64,000 bases of DNA. Source: Lysobacteraceae bacterium NML08-0793. Its GTDB lineage: Bacteria; Pseudomonadota; Gammaproteobacteria; Xanthomonadales; Xanthomonadaceae. The position numbers and the translations under genes were made by a program. The notes under the pieces were generated by a model. That model was not told the DNA's origin. It did not search any database and worked only from the letters and a program-made list of their open reading frames with translations. The DNA is taken from the NCBI GenBank assembly GCA_002798275.1, contig NWQR01000001.1, positions 310,001 through 374,000 on the forward strand, read 5' to 3'. Below, in pieces: positions 10,305 to 19,179 of this stretch (position 1 is the first letter of the stretch; every line of letters starts with the position of its first letter).

Positions 10305-12025
10305 TGCGCCGCGAACTCTCCGGCATCGGCGCATCGCGCGGCCTAGCCATGGGGCGAGCCAGACGGCATGTCGTGGCAACACCGGAAGTAAAAAAACGGC
10401 ATATCACACCGGACGAAATCCCCAACGAACTTCAACGCCTACACCACGCCATCGCCCAAGTACGCCAGGAAATGCAGCGCCTGCGTACCCAGCTGCATGG
10501 CACAGTATCCCGGGAAATGGGCGAGCTTTTCGAGTTGCCCGCCCTGCTGCTGGACGACCCGCAACTGCTGCAAGCGCTGGATGCCGACATCCGTGATGGC
10601 CTTTGCAGCGCCGATTACGCCCTGCACCGCCAGCGCAATCGCATCGCACGGGTGTTTCTGGAAATGGACGATGCCTATTTCGGCAGCCGCATCGACGATA
10701 TCGACCAAGTGATTGAGCGCATCCTCGGCGCACTTGGGCAAACCGACATGTCAGTGCACGGCGCCTCCGGTGAAATCCTGATTGCCAACCGCATCGCCCC
10801 GGCAGAAATCATCCTGCTGCAATCGCAAGGGGTGCTGGCCATCGTTACCACCGGCGGCAATACCCATTCGCATAGCGCCATCCTCGCCCGCAGCCTGCAA
10901 CTGCCGCTGGTGGTGGCCGCCCCGCTGGCACTGCACAGCCTTGATGATGGCGATTGGGTGATGGTCGATGGCAGTCTCGGCCAGGTGATTCGCTTTCCTG
11001 ATGCTGCCGACTTAGAACAGCATCGCCAGCGTCTGGTCAGCCACCGACAGCAAAGCCTCGATCTCAACCGCCTGCGCCACGCCCCCACCCGCAGCCGCGA
11101 CGGCCATGACATCCAACTCTGGGCGAATGCCGAATCTGCCGAAGACATCCGCCACGCCCATACCCTCGGCGCGACCGGCATCGGCCTTTACCGCACCGAG
11201 TTTCTTTTTCTGGGGCGGCAAGAGCTGCCCGACGAAGAAACCCAGTTCCAGGCTTACCGCGCACTGGCCAGCGAACTCGACGGGCGCTGCGGCACCCTTC
11301 GCACACTCGACCTTGGTGCCGACAAAGCCGCCAGCACCGGCCTTGCATTGCACCGCGAAGAAAACCCCGCCCTGGGTCTGCGCGGCATCCGCCTGGCGCT
11401 GGCTAGGCCAGACATCTTCCGCCCGCAACTACGCGCCATCCTGCGCGCGTCGGCATATGGCCGACTCCGCATCCTGCTGCCGATGGTCAGCAATGGCGAA
11501 GAAATACACGCCACCCGGCAGCTGCTGACCGAACTCGGCCAAGAGCTGCGGGACGAAGGCCACCCCATCGCCAGTGAAATCCCGCTGGGCGCGATGATTG
11601 AAGTGCCCGCTGCCGCCCTCACCCTACCCGACTTTATCCAGACGCTGGATTTTCTTTCCATCGGCACCAACGACCTTGCCCAATACCTGCTGGCCGCCGA
11701 CCGCAACAACGAACACCTCACCGACCTCTATACCCCGCTGCACCCGGCCCTGCTGCGCCTTCTTGCCGACATCATCCAGATTGGCAAACGCCAGCAATGC
11801 CCAGTGGCCATTTGCGGTGAAATCGCCGCCGACCCACGCTACACCCGCCTACTGCTGGCACTGGGGCTGGAAGAATTCAGCCTGCATCCTGGCAATCTGC
11901 TGGAAGTGCGCCAAATCATCTGCGACAGCGACCTTGGCGAACTGCGCAGCCAAGCCCCCACCCTGCTACACGCACCCGACCGCACAGCAATCGAGGCATG
12001 GCTGACAGAATTCGCCACCCCGTAA
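10301..12025 (+). CDS. ptsI: Phosphoenolpyruvate-protein phosphotransferase (enzyme I)
   Basis: Enzyme I takes phosphate from PEP and gives it to HPr. The 574-residue protein has the HPr-binding and phosphohistidine domains in the N-terminal half. The active site reads GGNTHSHSAILAR with His191 as the likely phosphorylated residue; a His also stands at 189. The C-terminal PEP-binding TIM barrel shows GIGLYRTEFLFL and the FLSIGTNDLAQYLLAADRNN segment with the catalytic region AICGEIAADP near the end. No PAS or GAF domain is present, so this is the PtsI form and not the GAF-containing PtsP. Confidence 0.96.
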   Translation: MMRRELSGIGASRGLAMGRARRHVVATPEVKKRHITPDEIPNELQRLHHAIAQVRQEMQRLRTQLHGTVSREMGELFELPALLLDDPQLLQALDADIRDGLCSADYALHRQRNRIARVFLEMDDAYFGSRIDDIDQVIERILGALGQTDMSVHGASGEILIANRIAPAEIILLQSQGVLAIVTTGGNTHSHSAILARSLQLPLVVAAPLALHSLDDGDWVMVDGSLGQVIRFPDAADLEQHRQRLVSHRQQSLDLNRLRHAPTRSRDGHDIQLWANAESAEDIRHAHTLGATGIGLYRTEFLFLGRQELPDEETQFQAYRALASELDGRCGTLRTLDLGADKAASTGLALHREENPALGLRGIRLALARPDIFRPQLRAILRASAYGRLRILLPMVSNGEEIHATRQLLTELGQELRDEGHPIASEIPLGAMIEVPAAALTLPDFIQTLDFLSIGTNDLAQYLLAADRNNEHLTDLYTPLHPALLRLLADIIQIGKRQQCPVAICGEIAADPRYTRLLLALGLEEFSLHPGNLLEVRQIICDSDLGELRSQAPTLLHAPDRTAIEAWLTEFATP

Positions 12026-12222
12026 CCGCAACCCCCGCCTGCAATGCAGCATCGGTGGCGTTGTCAGCGGAAACTTGCGCAAAAGTGCAGCGGCAACTCT
12101 TCCAAGCCTTGCAGGCTGCGGCGATAATATCGCCATCATGAATAGCTGATTCCAGCCGCGCCTTGGTGCGGCTCCGCCCTCACCGCCCTGCTCCGGCACG
12201 GCAGCCCAACGGAAACCTGCCC
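12026..12222 (+). other. ptsI-mgtE spacer with a short perfect palindrome
   Basis: These 197 bases carry no gene. A perfect 15-base palindrome, GGCGATA-A-TATCGCC, lies at 12120-12134, about 90 bases before mgtE. It could be an operator or a small RNA hairpin. No M-box or other magnesium riboswitch fold was recognised by eye, and no U-tract follows, so it is not a standard terminator. Confidence 0.35.
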
Positions 12223-13581
12223 ATGGCCGAAACGCTCCGCCACGAAAAAACCGTGCGCCAGTTGCGCCTGCTCTCTGATGCGCTTGATACCGGGCGGCTC
12301 GGGCCGGTCAAGCGCATGATCAATACGCTGTCGGCGGCGGAAATCGGCAATCTGCTGGAATCCTTGCCGCCGCCCAAGCGCAGCATCGTCTGGGGGCTGG
12401 TGGATGCCGAGGACGACGGCGAGGTGTTGGTGCATGTGGGCGATGAAGTCCGCGAAAGCCTGATTGCCGACATGGACGACGACGAGCTGGTCGCCGCCGT
12501 TGAAGACTTGGATATTGATGACCTGGCCGATCTGGTCGAAGACCTGCCGGACGCGGTGATCGACGAAGTACTAAAGTCGATGGACCGCGAAAACCGCGAA
12601 CGGCTGGAGCAGGTGCTGTCTTATCAGGAGGACAGTGCAGGCCGCCTGATGAACCCGGATGTGGTGACGGTGCGCGCCGATACCACGGTGGACGTGGTGC
12701 TGCGCTATTTACGCCTGCGCGGCGAGCTGCCGGACAATACCGACCATCTGTACGTGGTCAACAAGCGCCATCAGCTAATGGGCTGGGTGGCGCTGCAAGA
12801 CTTGGTAACGGTCGATGGCGGCACCGCGATCAATCAGCTCATCGACGATGAGCTGGAGTCGATTCATGTGGATGATTCCAGCGACGAAGTCGCCCGGCGC
12901 TTTTCCGACAACGACTGGGTTTCGGCGCCCGTGGTGGATGATGCCAATGTGCTGCTCGGACGCATCACCGTGGACGACGTGATCGACATCATCCGCGAGC
13001 AGGCCGAGCATCAGGCACTGGGCGCTGCCGGTCTTGACGATGACGAGGATCTGTTCTCGCCGATTCCGCGTGCGGTGCGTGGCCGCATGGTCTGGCTGTG
13101 CATCAATCTGGGCACTGCATTTCTTGCCGCCAGCGTGATTGGCCAGTTCGAGGCCACCATTCAGCACATCGTGGCACTCGCCGTGCTGATGCCGATTGTC
13201 GCCGGTATCGGTGGCAATGCCGCCGTGCAGGTGCTAACGCTGATGGTGCGCGGCCTTGCCCTTGGACAAGTCGGCGGCAGCAATGCCCGCACCCTTCTGT
13301 GGAAGGAAATCCGCGTGGCACTGATCAACGGCATGTTGATCGGCGGCTTGGTCGGCCTGATTGCCTTGGTCTGGTTCCAGGAATGGAAACTTTCGGCGGT
13401 GATTGCCCTGGCGCTCATCATCAACTTCAGTTTCGCTGCCCTCGCCGGGGTTCTGCTGCCGATGCTGATGAAGCGCATGCGCATCGACCCGGCAGTCGCC
13501 GGTACCGTGGTGGTGACTGCGGTCACCGATGTAATGGGCTTTTTGAGCTTCCTCGGCCTTGCCACACTGATTCTGCTCTGA
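12223..13581 (+). CDS. mgtE: Magnesium transporter MgtE
   Basis: MgtE is a homodimeric Mg2+ channel gated by cytoplasmic Mg2+. Of the 452 residues, the N-terminal superhelical domain contains several acidic DDEL and DLADLVEDLPD repeats (to about 130). Two CBS domains follow (about 140-265). The membrane part then has five hydrophobic helices, including LMPIVAGIGGNAAVQVLTLMVRG, given here as PIVAGIGGNAAVQ, with the conserved pore GGN. ATG 12223 was chosen because the sequence from there matches the family start; the frame extends upstream without family resemblance. The stop overlaps the next gene by one base. Confidence 0.95.
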   Translation: MAETLRHEKTVRQLRLLSDALDTGRLGPVKRMINTLSAAEIGNLLESLPPPKRSIVWGLVDAEDDGEVLVHVGDEVRESLIADMDDDELVAAVEDLDIDDLADLVEDLPDAVIDEVLKSMDRENRERLEQVLSYQEDSAGRLMNPDVVTVRADTTVDVVLRYLRLRGELPDNTDHLYVVNKRHQLMGWVALQDLVTVDGGTAINQLIDDELESIHVDDSSDEVARRFSDNDWVSAPVVDDANVLLGRITVDDVIDIIREQAEHQALGAAGLDDDEDLFSPIPRAVRGRMVWLCINLGTAFLAASVIGQFEATIQHIVALAVLMPIVAGIGGNAAVQVLTLMVRGLALGQVGGSNARTLLWKEIRVALINGMLIGGLVGLIALVWFQEWKLSAVIALALIINFSFAALAGVLLPMLMKRMRIDPAVAGTVVVTAVTDVMGFLSFLGLATLILL

Positions 13582-14855
13582 TGTCCGGCCCGCCTCATCC
13601 ACTTCCTGGCATCGCCATCATCGGTGGCGGCCCGGCCGGCCTGATGGCCGCCGAAACCATCCGTGCAGCCGGTCTTGAGGTGGATCTGTTCGAAGCCAAA
13701 GGCTCGGTCGGCCGCAAGTTTCTGATTGCCGGCAAAGGCGGATTGAACCTCACCCATTCCGAACCGCGACCGGCTTTTGATGCACGCTACCGCGAACGCG
13801 CCGAACAGGTGGGCGCTTGGCTCGATGCCTTTGATGCCGAGGCATTGCGCGCTTGGGCGCAAGGGCTGGGCATTGAAACCTATGTCGGCAGCTCCGGCCG
13901 CGTATTCCCGCAGGACAGGAAAGCCGCCCCGCTGCTACGCGGCTGGGTACGCCGCCTGCGCGAATCGGGCGTGCGCTTCCATGTCCAGCACCGCTGGCAG
14001 GGCTGGGATGAAACCGGCGCGCTGCGTTTTGCCACGCCAGAAGGCGAATACCGCTGCCATGCCGATACGCTTGTCTTGGCGCTGGGCGGCGGCAGTTGGC
14101 CGCAACTGGGCAGCGATGCTGCCTGGTCAGCATGGCTGGCCGCATCTGGCGTAGAAATCGCGCCGCTGCAAGCGGCCAATTGCGGCTTCGATATTGGCTG
14201 GAGCGAACACCTTGCCCAGCGCTTTGCCGGTGCCCCACTCAAACCCATCGTGCTGCACTGGCAAGACCGCCACGGCCAGCCACAGTGCTTGCAGGGCGAA
14301 TGCGTCATCAGCGAGTACGGCCTTGAAGGCAGCGCGATATATGCCATTTCCGCCGAACTGCGCCACCTGATTGCCCGCGATGGCAATGCCCGACTGTTTC
14401 TGGATCTGGCACCGGCACGCCGTCTGGAAAACCTCATCGAAGCACTGGCCAAACCGCGCGGCAAACGCAGCCTAGGCGAGCATATCCGCCGCCAAACTGG
14501 TCTGGATGCAGCCAAAACAGCACTGCTGTTTGAAGTGCTGGGCAAAAACCCAAATAACGACCCCCCACAGCTTGCCCAAACCATCAAACACTTGCCGCTG
14601 ACTCTGCAAAACCCGCGCCCGATGGCCGAGGCAATCAGCAGCGCCGGTGGCGTGCGCCTTGAAGCGCTAAATACCCACCTGATGTTGAACCTCCACCCCG
14701 GCGTGTTCTGCGCCGGAGAAATGCTCGACTGGGAAGCCCCCACCGGCGGCTATCTGCTGCAAGCTTGTTTTGCCAGCGGCCTGATCGCCGCCCGTGGCGC
14801 GATTGAATGGCAAAGCCGGCATCATTCCACTGGCAATGCCAGCCCCCCGGCATGA
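13581..14855 (+). CDS. BaiN/HI0933-family flavoprotein (PP_4765-like)
   Basis: A 424-residue FAD-binding protein of the HI0933/BaiN/YhiN group. The dinucleotide-binding motif is GGGPAGLMAAETI near residue 15, and the family signature AGKGGLNLTHSE follows at about 48-60. The end carries CAGEMLDWEAPTGGYLLQACFASG, cut here as GEMLDWEAPTGGYLLQ, which closes the FAD site. The GLNLTHSE form suggests the PP_4765 (TIGR03862) subgroup. The physiological substrate of this group is unknown. It is coupled to mgtE by a one-base overlap and ends 24 bases before a terminator. Confidence 0.85.
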   Translation: MSGPPHPLPGIAIIGGGPAGLMAAETIRAAGLEVDLFEAKGSVGRKFLIAGKGGLNLTHSEPRPAFDARYRERAEQVGAWLDAFDAEALRAWAQGLGIETYVGSSGRVFPQDRKAAPLLRGWVRRLRESGVRFHVQHRWQGWDETGALRFATPEGEYRCHADTLVLALGGGSWPQLGSDAAWSAWLAASGVEIAPLQAANCGFDIGWSEHLAQRFAGAPLKPIVLHWQDRHGQPQCLQGECVISEYGLEGSAIYAISAELRHLIARDGNARLFLDLAPARRLENLIEALAKPRGKRSLGEHIRRQTGLDAAKTALLFEVLGKNPNNDPPQLAQTIKHLPLTLQNPRPMAEAISSAGGVRLEALNTHLMLNLHPGVFCAGEMLDWEAPTGGYLLQACFASGLIAARGAIEWQSRHHSTGNASPPA

Positions 14856-14878
14856 AGCAATAAACATGAAGAAACAAA

Positions 14879-14906
14879 AAAGGCTTGCGATTGCTCGCAA
14901 GCCTTT
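14879..14906. terminator. Bidirectional intrinsic terminator
   Basis: A perfect 12-bp stem (14879-14890 with 14895-14906, loop TTGC) is flanked by A-rich sequence on the left and TGTTTTG on the right. It can end both the mgtE-flavoprotein transcript and the minus-strand tRNA-Lys/queC run, which converge here. Confidence 0.9.
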
Positions 14907-14914
14907 GTTTTGTA

Positions 14915-14990
14915 TGGTGGGCCGTGATGGATTCGAACCATCGACCAACTGATTAAAAGTCAGCTGCTCTACCGACTGAGCTAACGGCCC
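14915..14990 (-). tRNA. tRNA-Lys (anticodon UUU)
   Basis: Read on the minus strand, a 76-base cloverleaf starts GGGCCGT and ends ACGGCCC-A-CCA with the CCA encoded. The D-arm contains TTAGCTCAGTCGGTAGAGC. The anticodon loop is CTTTTAA, giving anticodon TTT for lysine, and the T-arm carries GGTTCGAATCC. It lies between queC and the terminator at 14879-14906, with its own promoter-like sequence inside the queC end. Confidence 0.98.
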
Positions 14991-15020
14991 TTGAGGCATC
15001 CGGCGTTGGCCGGGCTGCGC

Positions 15021-15049
15021 ATACTACACAAAGTAACGCGTGTTGTCCA
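15021..15049 (-). promoter_or_regulatory. Probable tRNA-Lys promoter inside the end of queC
   Basis: On the minus strand, TGGACA (15049-15044) and TAGTAT (15026-15021) are separated by exactly 17 bases and followed by a GC-rich stretch. The -35 matches consensus at 5 of 6 positions and the -10 at 4 of 6. The predicted start lies about 25 bases before the tRNA 5' end. The elements lie within the last codons of queC and just past its stop. Confidence 0.6.
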
Positions 15050-15731
15050 AGATTTTTGCATCTTTGAAACCTTGGGCGCGCAATACGCAGGCATCGCAAT
15101 GGCCACAGGCGCGGCCTTCGCTGTCGGCCTGATAGCAGCTGACGGTCTGCGAAAAATCCACGCCAAGCGCAACGCCCTGTCGGACGATTTCGGCTTTGCT
15201 CATCGCCATCAATGGCGCGTGGATGCGAAAACCGCCGCTTTCGACCCCAGCCTTAGTGGCGAGGTTAGCCAGTTGCTCGAAAGCCTGAATAAACGCCGGA
15301 CGGCAATCCGGATAGCCGGAATAATCCACCGCATTGACGCCACAAAAAATATCGCGGGCATCCAGCACTTCGGCCCAGCCCAGCGCCACTGAAAGCATGA
15401 TGGTATTGCGGGCAGGCACATAGGTGCTGGGAATCTCCCGGCCGATTTCGTGTCCATCTTGGGCGGTGGGCACGGAAATATCGTCGGTCAATGCCGAGCC
15501 GCCAATACTGCGCAAATCGACATTTACGGTCTTGTGCGCCAGCGCGCCGGTCATCGCCGCCACCCGCGCTGCGGCGGCCAGCTCGGATTCGTGCCGTTGT
15601 CCGTAGGCCACCGAAAGCGCATATACCTCAAACCCACGAGTGCGGGCGATGGCAGCCACCACGGCCGAGTCCATGCCGCCGGATACCAGCACCACGGCGC
15701 GCTTTCCAGCAATGGGTTGCAAATCAGTCAT
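15024..15731 (-). CDS. queC: 7-cyano-7-deazaguanine synthase
   Basis: QueC converts 7-carboxy-7-deazaguanine to preQ0 with ATP and ammonia, in the queuosine pathway. The 235-residue protein has the PP-loop [10 protein letters not shown] near its start. The C-terminal zinc site holds four cysteines, in SCYQADSEG and [10 protein letters not shown]. Start 15731 overlaps the queE stop as ATGA. Queuosine modifies GUN-anticodon tRNAs, so the neighbouring tRNA-Lys is not a substrate. The call is well supported by the motifs and by queE next to it. Confidence 0.97.
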   Translation of the reverse strand: MTDLQPIAGKRAVVLVSGGMDSAVVAAIARTRGFEVYALSVAYGQRHESELAAAARVAAMTGALAHKTVNVDLRSIGGSALTDDISVPTAQDGHEIGREIPSTYVPARNTIMLSVALGWAEVLDARDIFCGVNAVDYSGYPDCRPAFIQAFEQLANLATKAGVESGGFRIHAPLMAMSKAEIVRQGVALGVDFSQTVSCYQADSEGRACGHCDACVLRAQGFKDAKILDNTRYFV

Positions 15732-16405
15732 CGGCCTTGCGCCTCCCCCCAAAGTTGTTTGTGCAGTTGCATCTGGAAGCGCACCGGCAGGCGGTCAGCA
15801 ATCACCCATTCGGCAAGCTCCTGCGCGGCCACTTGCGTGTAGCTGGGCGAAAACAGCACTTCGCAGCGCTCGGCCAGGCGATGTTCTTGCAGCAGTGCAC
15901 GCGACCAGTCGTAGTCCTCACGCGAGCAAATCACGAACTTGACCTGATCCTTGGGACGCAGCAACGCTAGGTTGGCCCAATGGTTGCGCGCCACTTCACC
16001 GGAGCCAGGCGTTTTGACATCCATCACGCAAATCACGCGTGCATCCACCGGACTGATGTCGATGGCGCCGGAGGTTTCCAGCGAGACTTCAAAGCCCGCA
16101 TCGCAGAGTTTTTCCAGCAGCTGGATGCAGCGCTTTTGTGCCAGCGGCTCGCCGCCGGTTACGCAGACATGACGCACGCGGTGGCTGCGCACTTCCTCGA
16201 CAATGGCATCAATCGTCTGCCACTGGCCGCCATGAAAGGAATAGGTGGTATCGCAATAACCGCAGCGCAGCGGACAGCCGGTCAGCCGTACGAATACCGT
16301 CGGCCAGCCGACGCTGCGCGACTCGCCTTGCAAAGAACAAAAGATTTCGGTGATACGAAGACGATCCGCCGCGGCTGCGGCGGATTCGGAAGCCACTTGA
16401 TTCAT
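15728..16405 (-). CDS. queE: 7-carboxy-7-deazaguanine synthase
   Basis: QueE is a radical-SAM enzyme that contracts 6-carboxytetrahydropterin to 7-carboxy-7-deazaguanine. The 225-residue protein carries the compact cluster-binding motif CPLRCGYC (C-x3-C-x2-C) after the segment FCSLQGES, and CVTGGEP for SAM binding. Start 16405 (MNQVASES) is chosen because the extension upstream has no family resemblance and overlaps the sequence before cpoB. It is coupled to queC by a 4-base overlap. Confidence 0.96.
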   Translation of the reverse strand: MNQVASESAAAAADRLRITEIFCSLQGESRSVGWPTVFVRLTGCPLRCGYCDTTYSFHGGQWQTIDAIVEEVRSHRVRHVCVTGGEPLAQKRCIQLLEKLCDAGFEVSLETSGAIDISPVDARVICVMDVKTPGSGEVARNHWANLALLRPKDQVKFVICSREDYDWSRALLQEHRLAERCEVLFSPSYTQVAAQELAEWVIADRLPVRFQMQLHKQLWGEAQGR

Positions 16406-16433
16406 GCGCGCGATTCTACTGCTTCCGGGCTTT

Positions 16434-17222
16434 TCAGCGTCCCATATTGCGCAGCCGCTGCTGCGCGGTACGGGCGGCATCGGTGCCGGGATATTGCTGG
16501 CTCACCGCCTCCAGCGTGCGCCGACCTTCGCCCTCCTGTTTCAGCCCAAGCTGGGACAGGCCGACTTTCAAAAGCCCACCCGGCGCCTTGTCATGACGCG
16601 GCCAGCGCTGCACCAAGGTTTTGAATTCGTCCAACGCCAATGCGTAATTGCCGGTGACGTAATAGCTCTCGCCCAGCCAGTACACCGCATTCGGGGCATA
16701 CGGGCCATTCGGGTATTTGTCCAGAAAAGTCGTGAAAAGCCGCGCCGCATCGGCATATTGCCCGGCGCGCAGGGCAGCAAGCGCGGCCTCGTAATTGGAG
16801 CGCTCATCCGGTGTAGCCGGTGCCCCCGAAGCCGCCGGGGGCGCCGGAACTGGTGCCGCGCCCGATCCAGCCGATGTCAGCGCATTGCCATTTTCATCCA
16901 CGCCCACTTCAGCTGGCTGGGTCATGTTTTCCAGCCGTTGCAGGCGTGCATCCACATCCAGATAGCGGGTGCGCGCACTCTGGACGGCCAGCTCGTTCTG
17001 ATGCTGCATTTCTTCCACCTGGGCGCGCAGGCTGCGGATTTCCTCGCGCATTTCCTCCATCTGCCGCAGCAGTTCCAGGGTGGGCGAAGGCGCATTCGCC
17101 TGCTGCTCCAGCGCGGCCACACGGTCGGACATGCTGGGGCGACGCTGAGCATCGGCCGCAAACGGCATCAGCAGGGGCAGCGCAACGGTGCTGGCAAGCA
17201 GCAGGGAATGGGACTTCTTCAT
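16434..17222 (-). CDS. cpoB: Cell division coordinator CpoB (YbgF)
   Basis: CpoB is a periplasmic protein that ties Tol-Pal driven outer-membrane constriction to septal peptidoglycan synthesis by PBP1B. The 262-residue product has a signal peptide (LLLASTVALPLLMPFAADA). A coiled-coil trimerisation segment lies at about residues 30-100 (LEQQ, LLRQMEEMREEIRSLRAQVEE) and a Pro/Ala linker follows. The rest is TPR repeats, with YEAALAALRAGQYADAARLF, AVYWLGESYYVTGNYALAL and the rest of the TolA-binding region. It follows pal by 12 bases in the tol operon. Confidence 0.95.
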   Translation of the reverse strand: MKKSHSLLLASTVALPLLMPFAADAQRRPSMSDRVAALEQQANAPSPTLELLRQMEEMREEIRSLRAQVEEMQHQNELAVQSARTRYLDVDARLQRLENMTQPAEVGVDENGNALTSAGSGAAPVPAPPAASGAPATPDERSNYEAALAALRAGQYADAARLFTTFLDKYPNGPYAPNAVYWLGESYYVTGNYALALDEFKTLVQRWPRHDKAPGGLLKVGLSQLGLKQEGEGRRTLEAVSQQYPGTDAARTAQQRLRNMGR

Positions 17223-17234
17223 GGCAATCAACAA

Positions 17235-17765
17235 TCAGGGCACGGTGTAGTTGAGGTCGGCGCGACGGTTTTGCGACCAGCACGATTCATTCGATTCGCG
17301 GCATTCCGGGCGCTCCTCACCAAAGCTCACCACGGTGATTTGGCTGCTGTTGGCGCCTTGCGCTTGCAGCGCCTGCGCCACGGCATTGGCACGACGCTCA
17401 CCCAGCCCCAGGTTGTATTCCTGGCTGCCGCGCTCGTCGGTATTGCCTTCCAGCGTCAGGCGCGCCATCGGGCGGTCACGCAGATATTTGGCATGGCACA
17501 GAATCAGGTTCTGGAACTCCGGCTTCACGCCGTCACGATCCAAGTCGAAGTACAGCGAACGCTGACGCAGGCAGGCATCGCGGTTCAGGTCTTCAGCGGT
17601 GTAAGCCCCCGGTGCCGGGGTATAGGGAGCCGGATTGGTATCGGTCTGGCCGCTGCTTGTGCTGCCGCTGGTGTTGGCAGGCGGCGCATCTTTCACCTTC
17701 TTGCTACAAGCCACAACGCCAGTGCAGAGCACGGCGGCAATCAGAATACGGGAAAACTGGGACAT
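17235..17765 (-). CDS. pal: Peptidoglycan-associated lipoprotein Pal
   Basis: Pal anchors the outer membrane to peptidoglycan and is the outer-membrane end of the Tol-Pal system. The 176-residue precursor has a lipoprotein signal ending GVVACS, so the mature N-terminus should be Cys19 or close to it. A Ser/Thr/Pro linker follows, then an OmpA-type peptidoglycan-binding domain with LYFDLDRDGV and NTDERGSQEYNLGLGERRA. Start 17765 has an AAGGAG Shine-Dalgarno. tolB ends 38 bases upstream. Confidence 0.97.
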   Translation of the reverse strand: MSQFSRILIAAVLCTGVVACSKKVKDAPPANTSGSTSSGQTDTNPAPYTPAPGAYTAEDLNRDACLRQRSLYFDLDRDGVKPEFQNLILCHAKYLRDRPMARLTLEGNTDERGSQEYNLGLGERRANAVAQALQAQGANSSQITVVSFGEERPECRESNESCWSQNRRADLNYTVP

Positions 17766-17803
17766 CGGATTTACTCCTTGAGCGGGGTCAAAAACAACGG
17801 GGT

Positions 17804-19084
17804 TCAACGCTGGGTATCACGGTAAGGCGACCAAGCCGGGTCACGAATATCGGCACCGGCGGCGGGCAGGCGCTCGCGTACCCTGCCATCGGCGGAGACA
17901 ACATACAAGGCGCCGCCAGAGCCGGCACGCCCAGCATAGACCACCATCGCGCCGTTCGGGGCAAGGCTTGGCGCTTCATCCAGCGAGCCGGGGGAAATCA
18001 TGCTCCAGCGCGGGCTGCCTAGGCTGCTGTCCATCAGCGCCACGCGATAGCTGTTGCCACCGCCCTGCACCATCACCATTTTTTTGCCGTCCGTAGAAAC
18101 ATCAGCATCGGCGTTGTAGCCGCCTTGGAAAGTTACCCGGGCTTCGCCGCCACCACTGGCCGAGGCGCGATAAATCTGCGGGCGGCCGCCCCGGTCGGAG
18201 GTGAAGTACAGCTGGCTGCCGTCATGGCTCCAAGTAGCGCTGGTATCAATACCGGACTGTCGGGTGATCTGGGTCAGGCTGCGGCTGCCCAGATCCATCA
18301 CGTAGATTTCCGGGTTGCCGCTTTTGGAAAGCGTCATGGCGAGCCTGCGACCATCGGGCGAAAACGCCGGCGCACTGTTGATGCCGGGAAAGCCCGCCAC
18401 GCGCTCGCGCTGGCCGCTGCCCAAGTCCTGCACATAGATCGCCGAATTGCCGCTTTCAAAACTGACATAGGCCAGACGCTTGCCATCCGGGCTCCAAGAT
18501 GGCGACATCAGCGGGAAGTTGGAATTGGCCACGGTGCGGGCGCGGTGCCCATCGGCATCGGCCACCATGATGGCGTAGCGGGCAGTCTTGCCGACACCAT
18601 TGACGGCGACATAGGCCACGCGCGTCCAGAATGCGCCACGGGTGCCGGTGATTTTTTCATACACCTCATCGGCAATCTGGTGGGCGATATCGCGCAACGA
18701 CGTGGCCGGGCCGGTTTTGACTAGGCCAATCACACGCTCTTGTTTGGCAAGGTCAAACAGCTCGTACTGCACGACCAGGTCGCCACTGACCCGGCCAACC
18801 AGCAGCCATTCCTGCCCCAAGGTGCGCCAGAACGGATAATTGACTTCATTGGCCGCAGTCGGGCGCTCAGCCATGTCGCGCTCGGGCAGCGGGCGAAAAC
18901 GACCGGAACGCGCCAAATCCGCACTGACAATCGCGGCGATTTCGCTGCCCTTGTCGCCGCCAAAGGGCACCACGGCAATCGAGGTGGCCGAGTCGCGCCC
19001 GCCGACCAAATCCACTTCGGCCTGCTGTGCCAGCGCAAAGCCGGCATGCAGCAACAAAAAGACGGCGAGCAAAAAACGTTTCAT
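17804..19084 (-). CDS. tolB: Tol-Pal system protein TolB
   Basis: TolB is the periplasmic partner of Pal, released by energised TolA. The 426-residue precursor has a signal peptide (FLLAVFLLLHAGFALA). An N-terminal alpha/beta domain and a six-bladed beta-propeller follow, with repeated SPDGKRLAYVS, SPDGRRLAMT and SHDGSQLYFTSDRGG units. Start 19084 (MKRFLLAV) gives a clean signal peptide; an in-frame ATG at 19105 adds seven residues, and neither has a clear Shine-Dalgarno. The gene lies 95 bases after tolA. Confidence 0.96.
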   Translation of the reverse strand: MKRFLLAVFLLLHAGFALAQQAEVDLVGGRDSATSIAVVPFGGDKGSEIAAIVSADLARSGRFRPLPERDMAERPTAANEVNYPFWRTLGQEWLLVGRVSGDLVVQYELFDLAKQERVIGLVKTGPATSLRDIAHQIADEVYEKITGTRGAFWTRVAYVAVNGVGKTARYAIMVADADGHRARTVANSNFPLMSPSWSPDGKRLAYVSFESGNSAIYVQDLGSGQRERVAGFPGINSAPAFSPDGRRLAMTLSKSGNPEIYVMDLGSRSLTQITRQSGIDTSATWSHDGSQLYFTSDRGGRPQIYRASASGGGEARVTFQGGYNADADVSTDGKKMVMVQGGGNSYRVALMDSSLGSPRWSMISPGSLDEAPSLAPNGAMVVYAGRAGSGGALYVVSADGRVRERLPAAGADIRDPAWSPYRDTQR

Positions 19085-19179
19085 CAAAACAGTATCGAGT
19101 TTCATGAATCGACAGAAGCAGTGATTGATGCGGGAAAGATTAGCGCGATTGCAGCGACTTGATGAATGGCAGTTCAGCA

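Noticed and set aside
10850-10875. Extra residue in the enzyme I active-site segment (GGNTHSHSAI) as a possible defect
   Set aside because: The essential SH-x-AI part is complete and similar forms are plausible in the family, so activity is not in doubt.
12026-12222. Magnesium riboswitch before mgtE
   Set aside because: Only one short palindrome is seen; no multi-helix fold or conserved loop sequences were recognisable.
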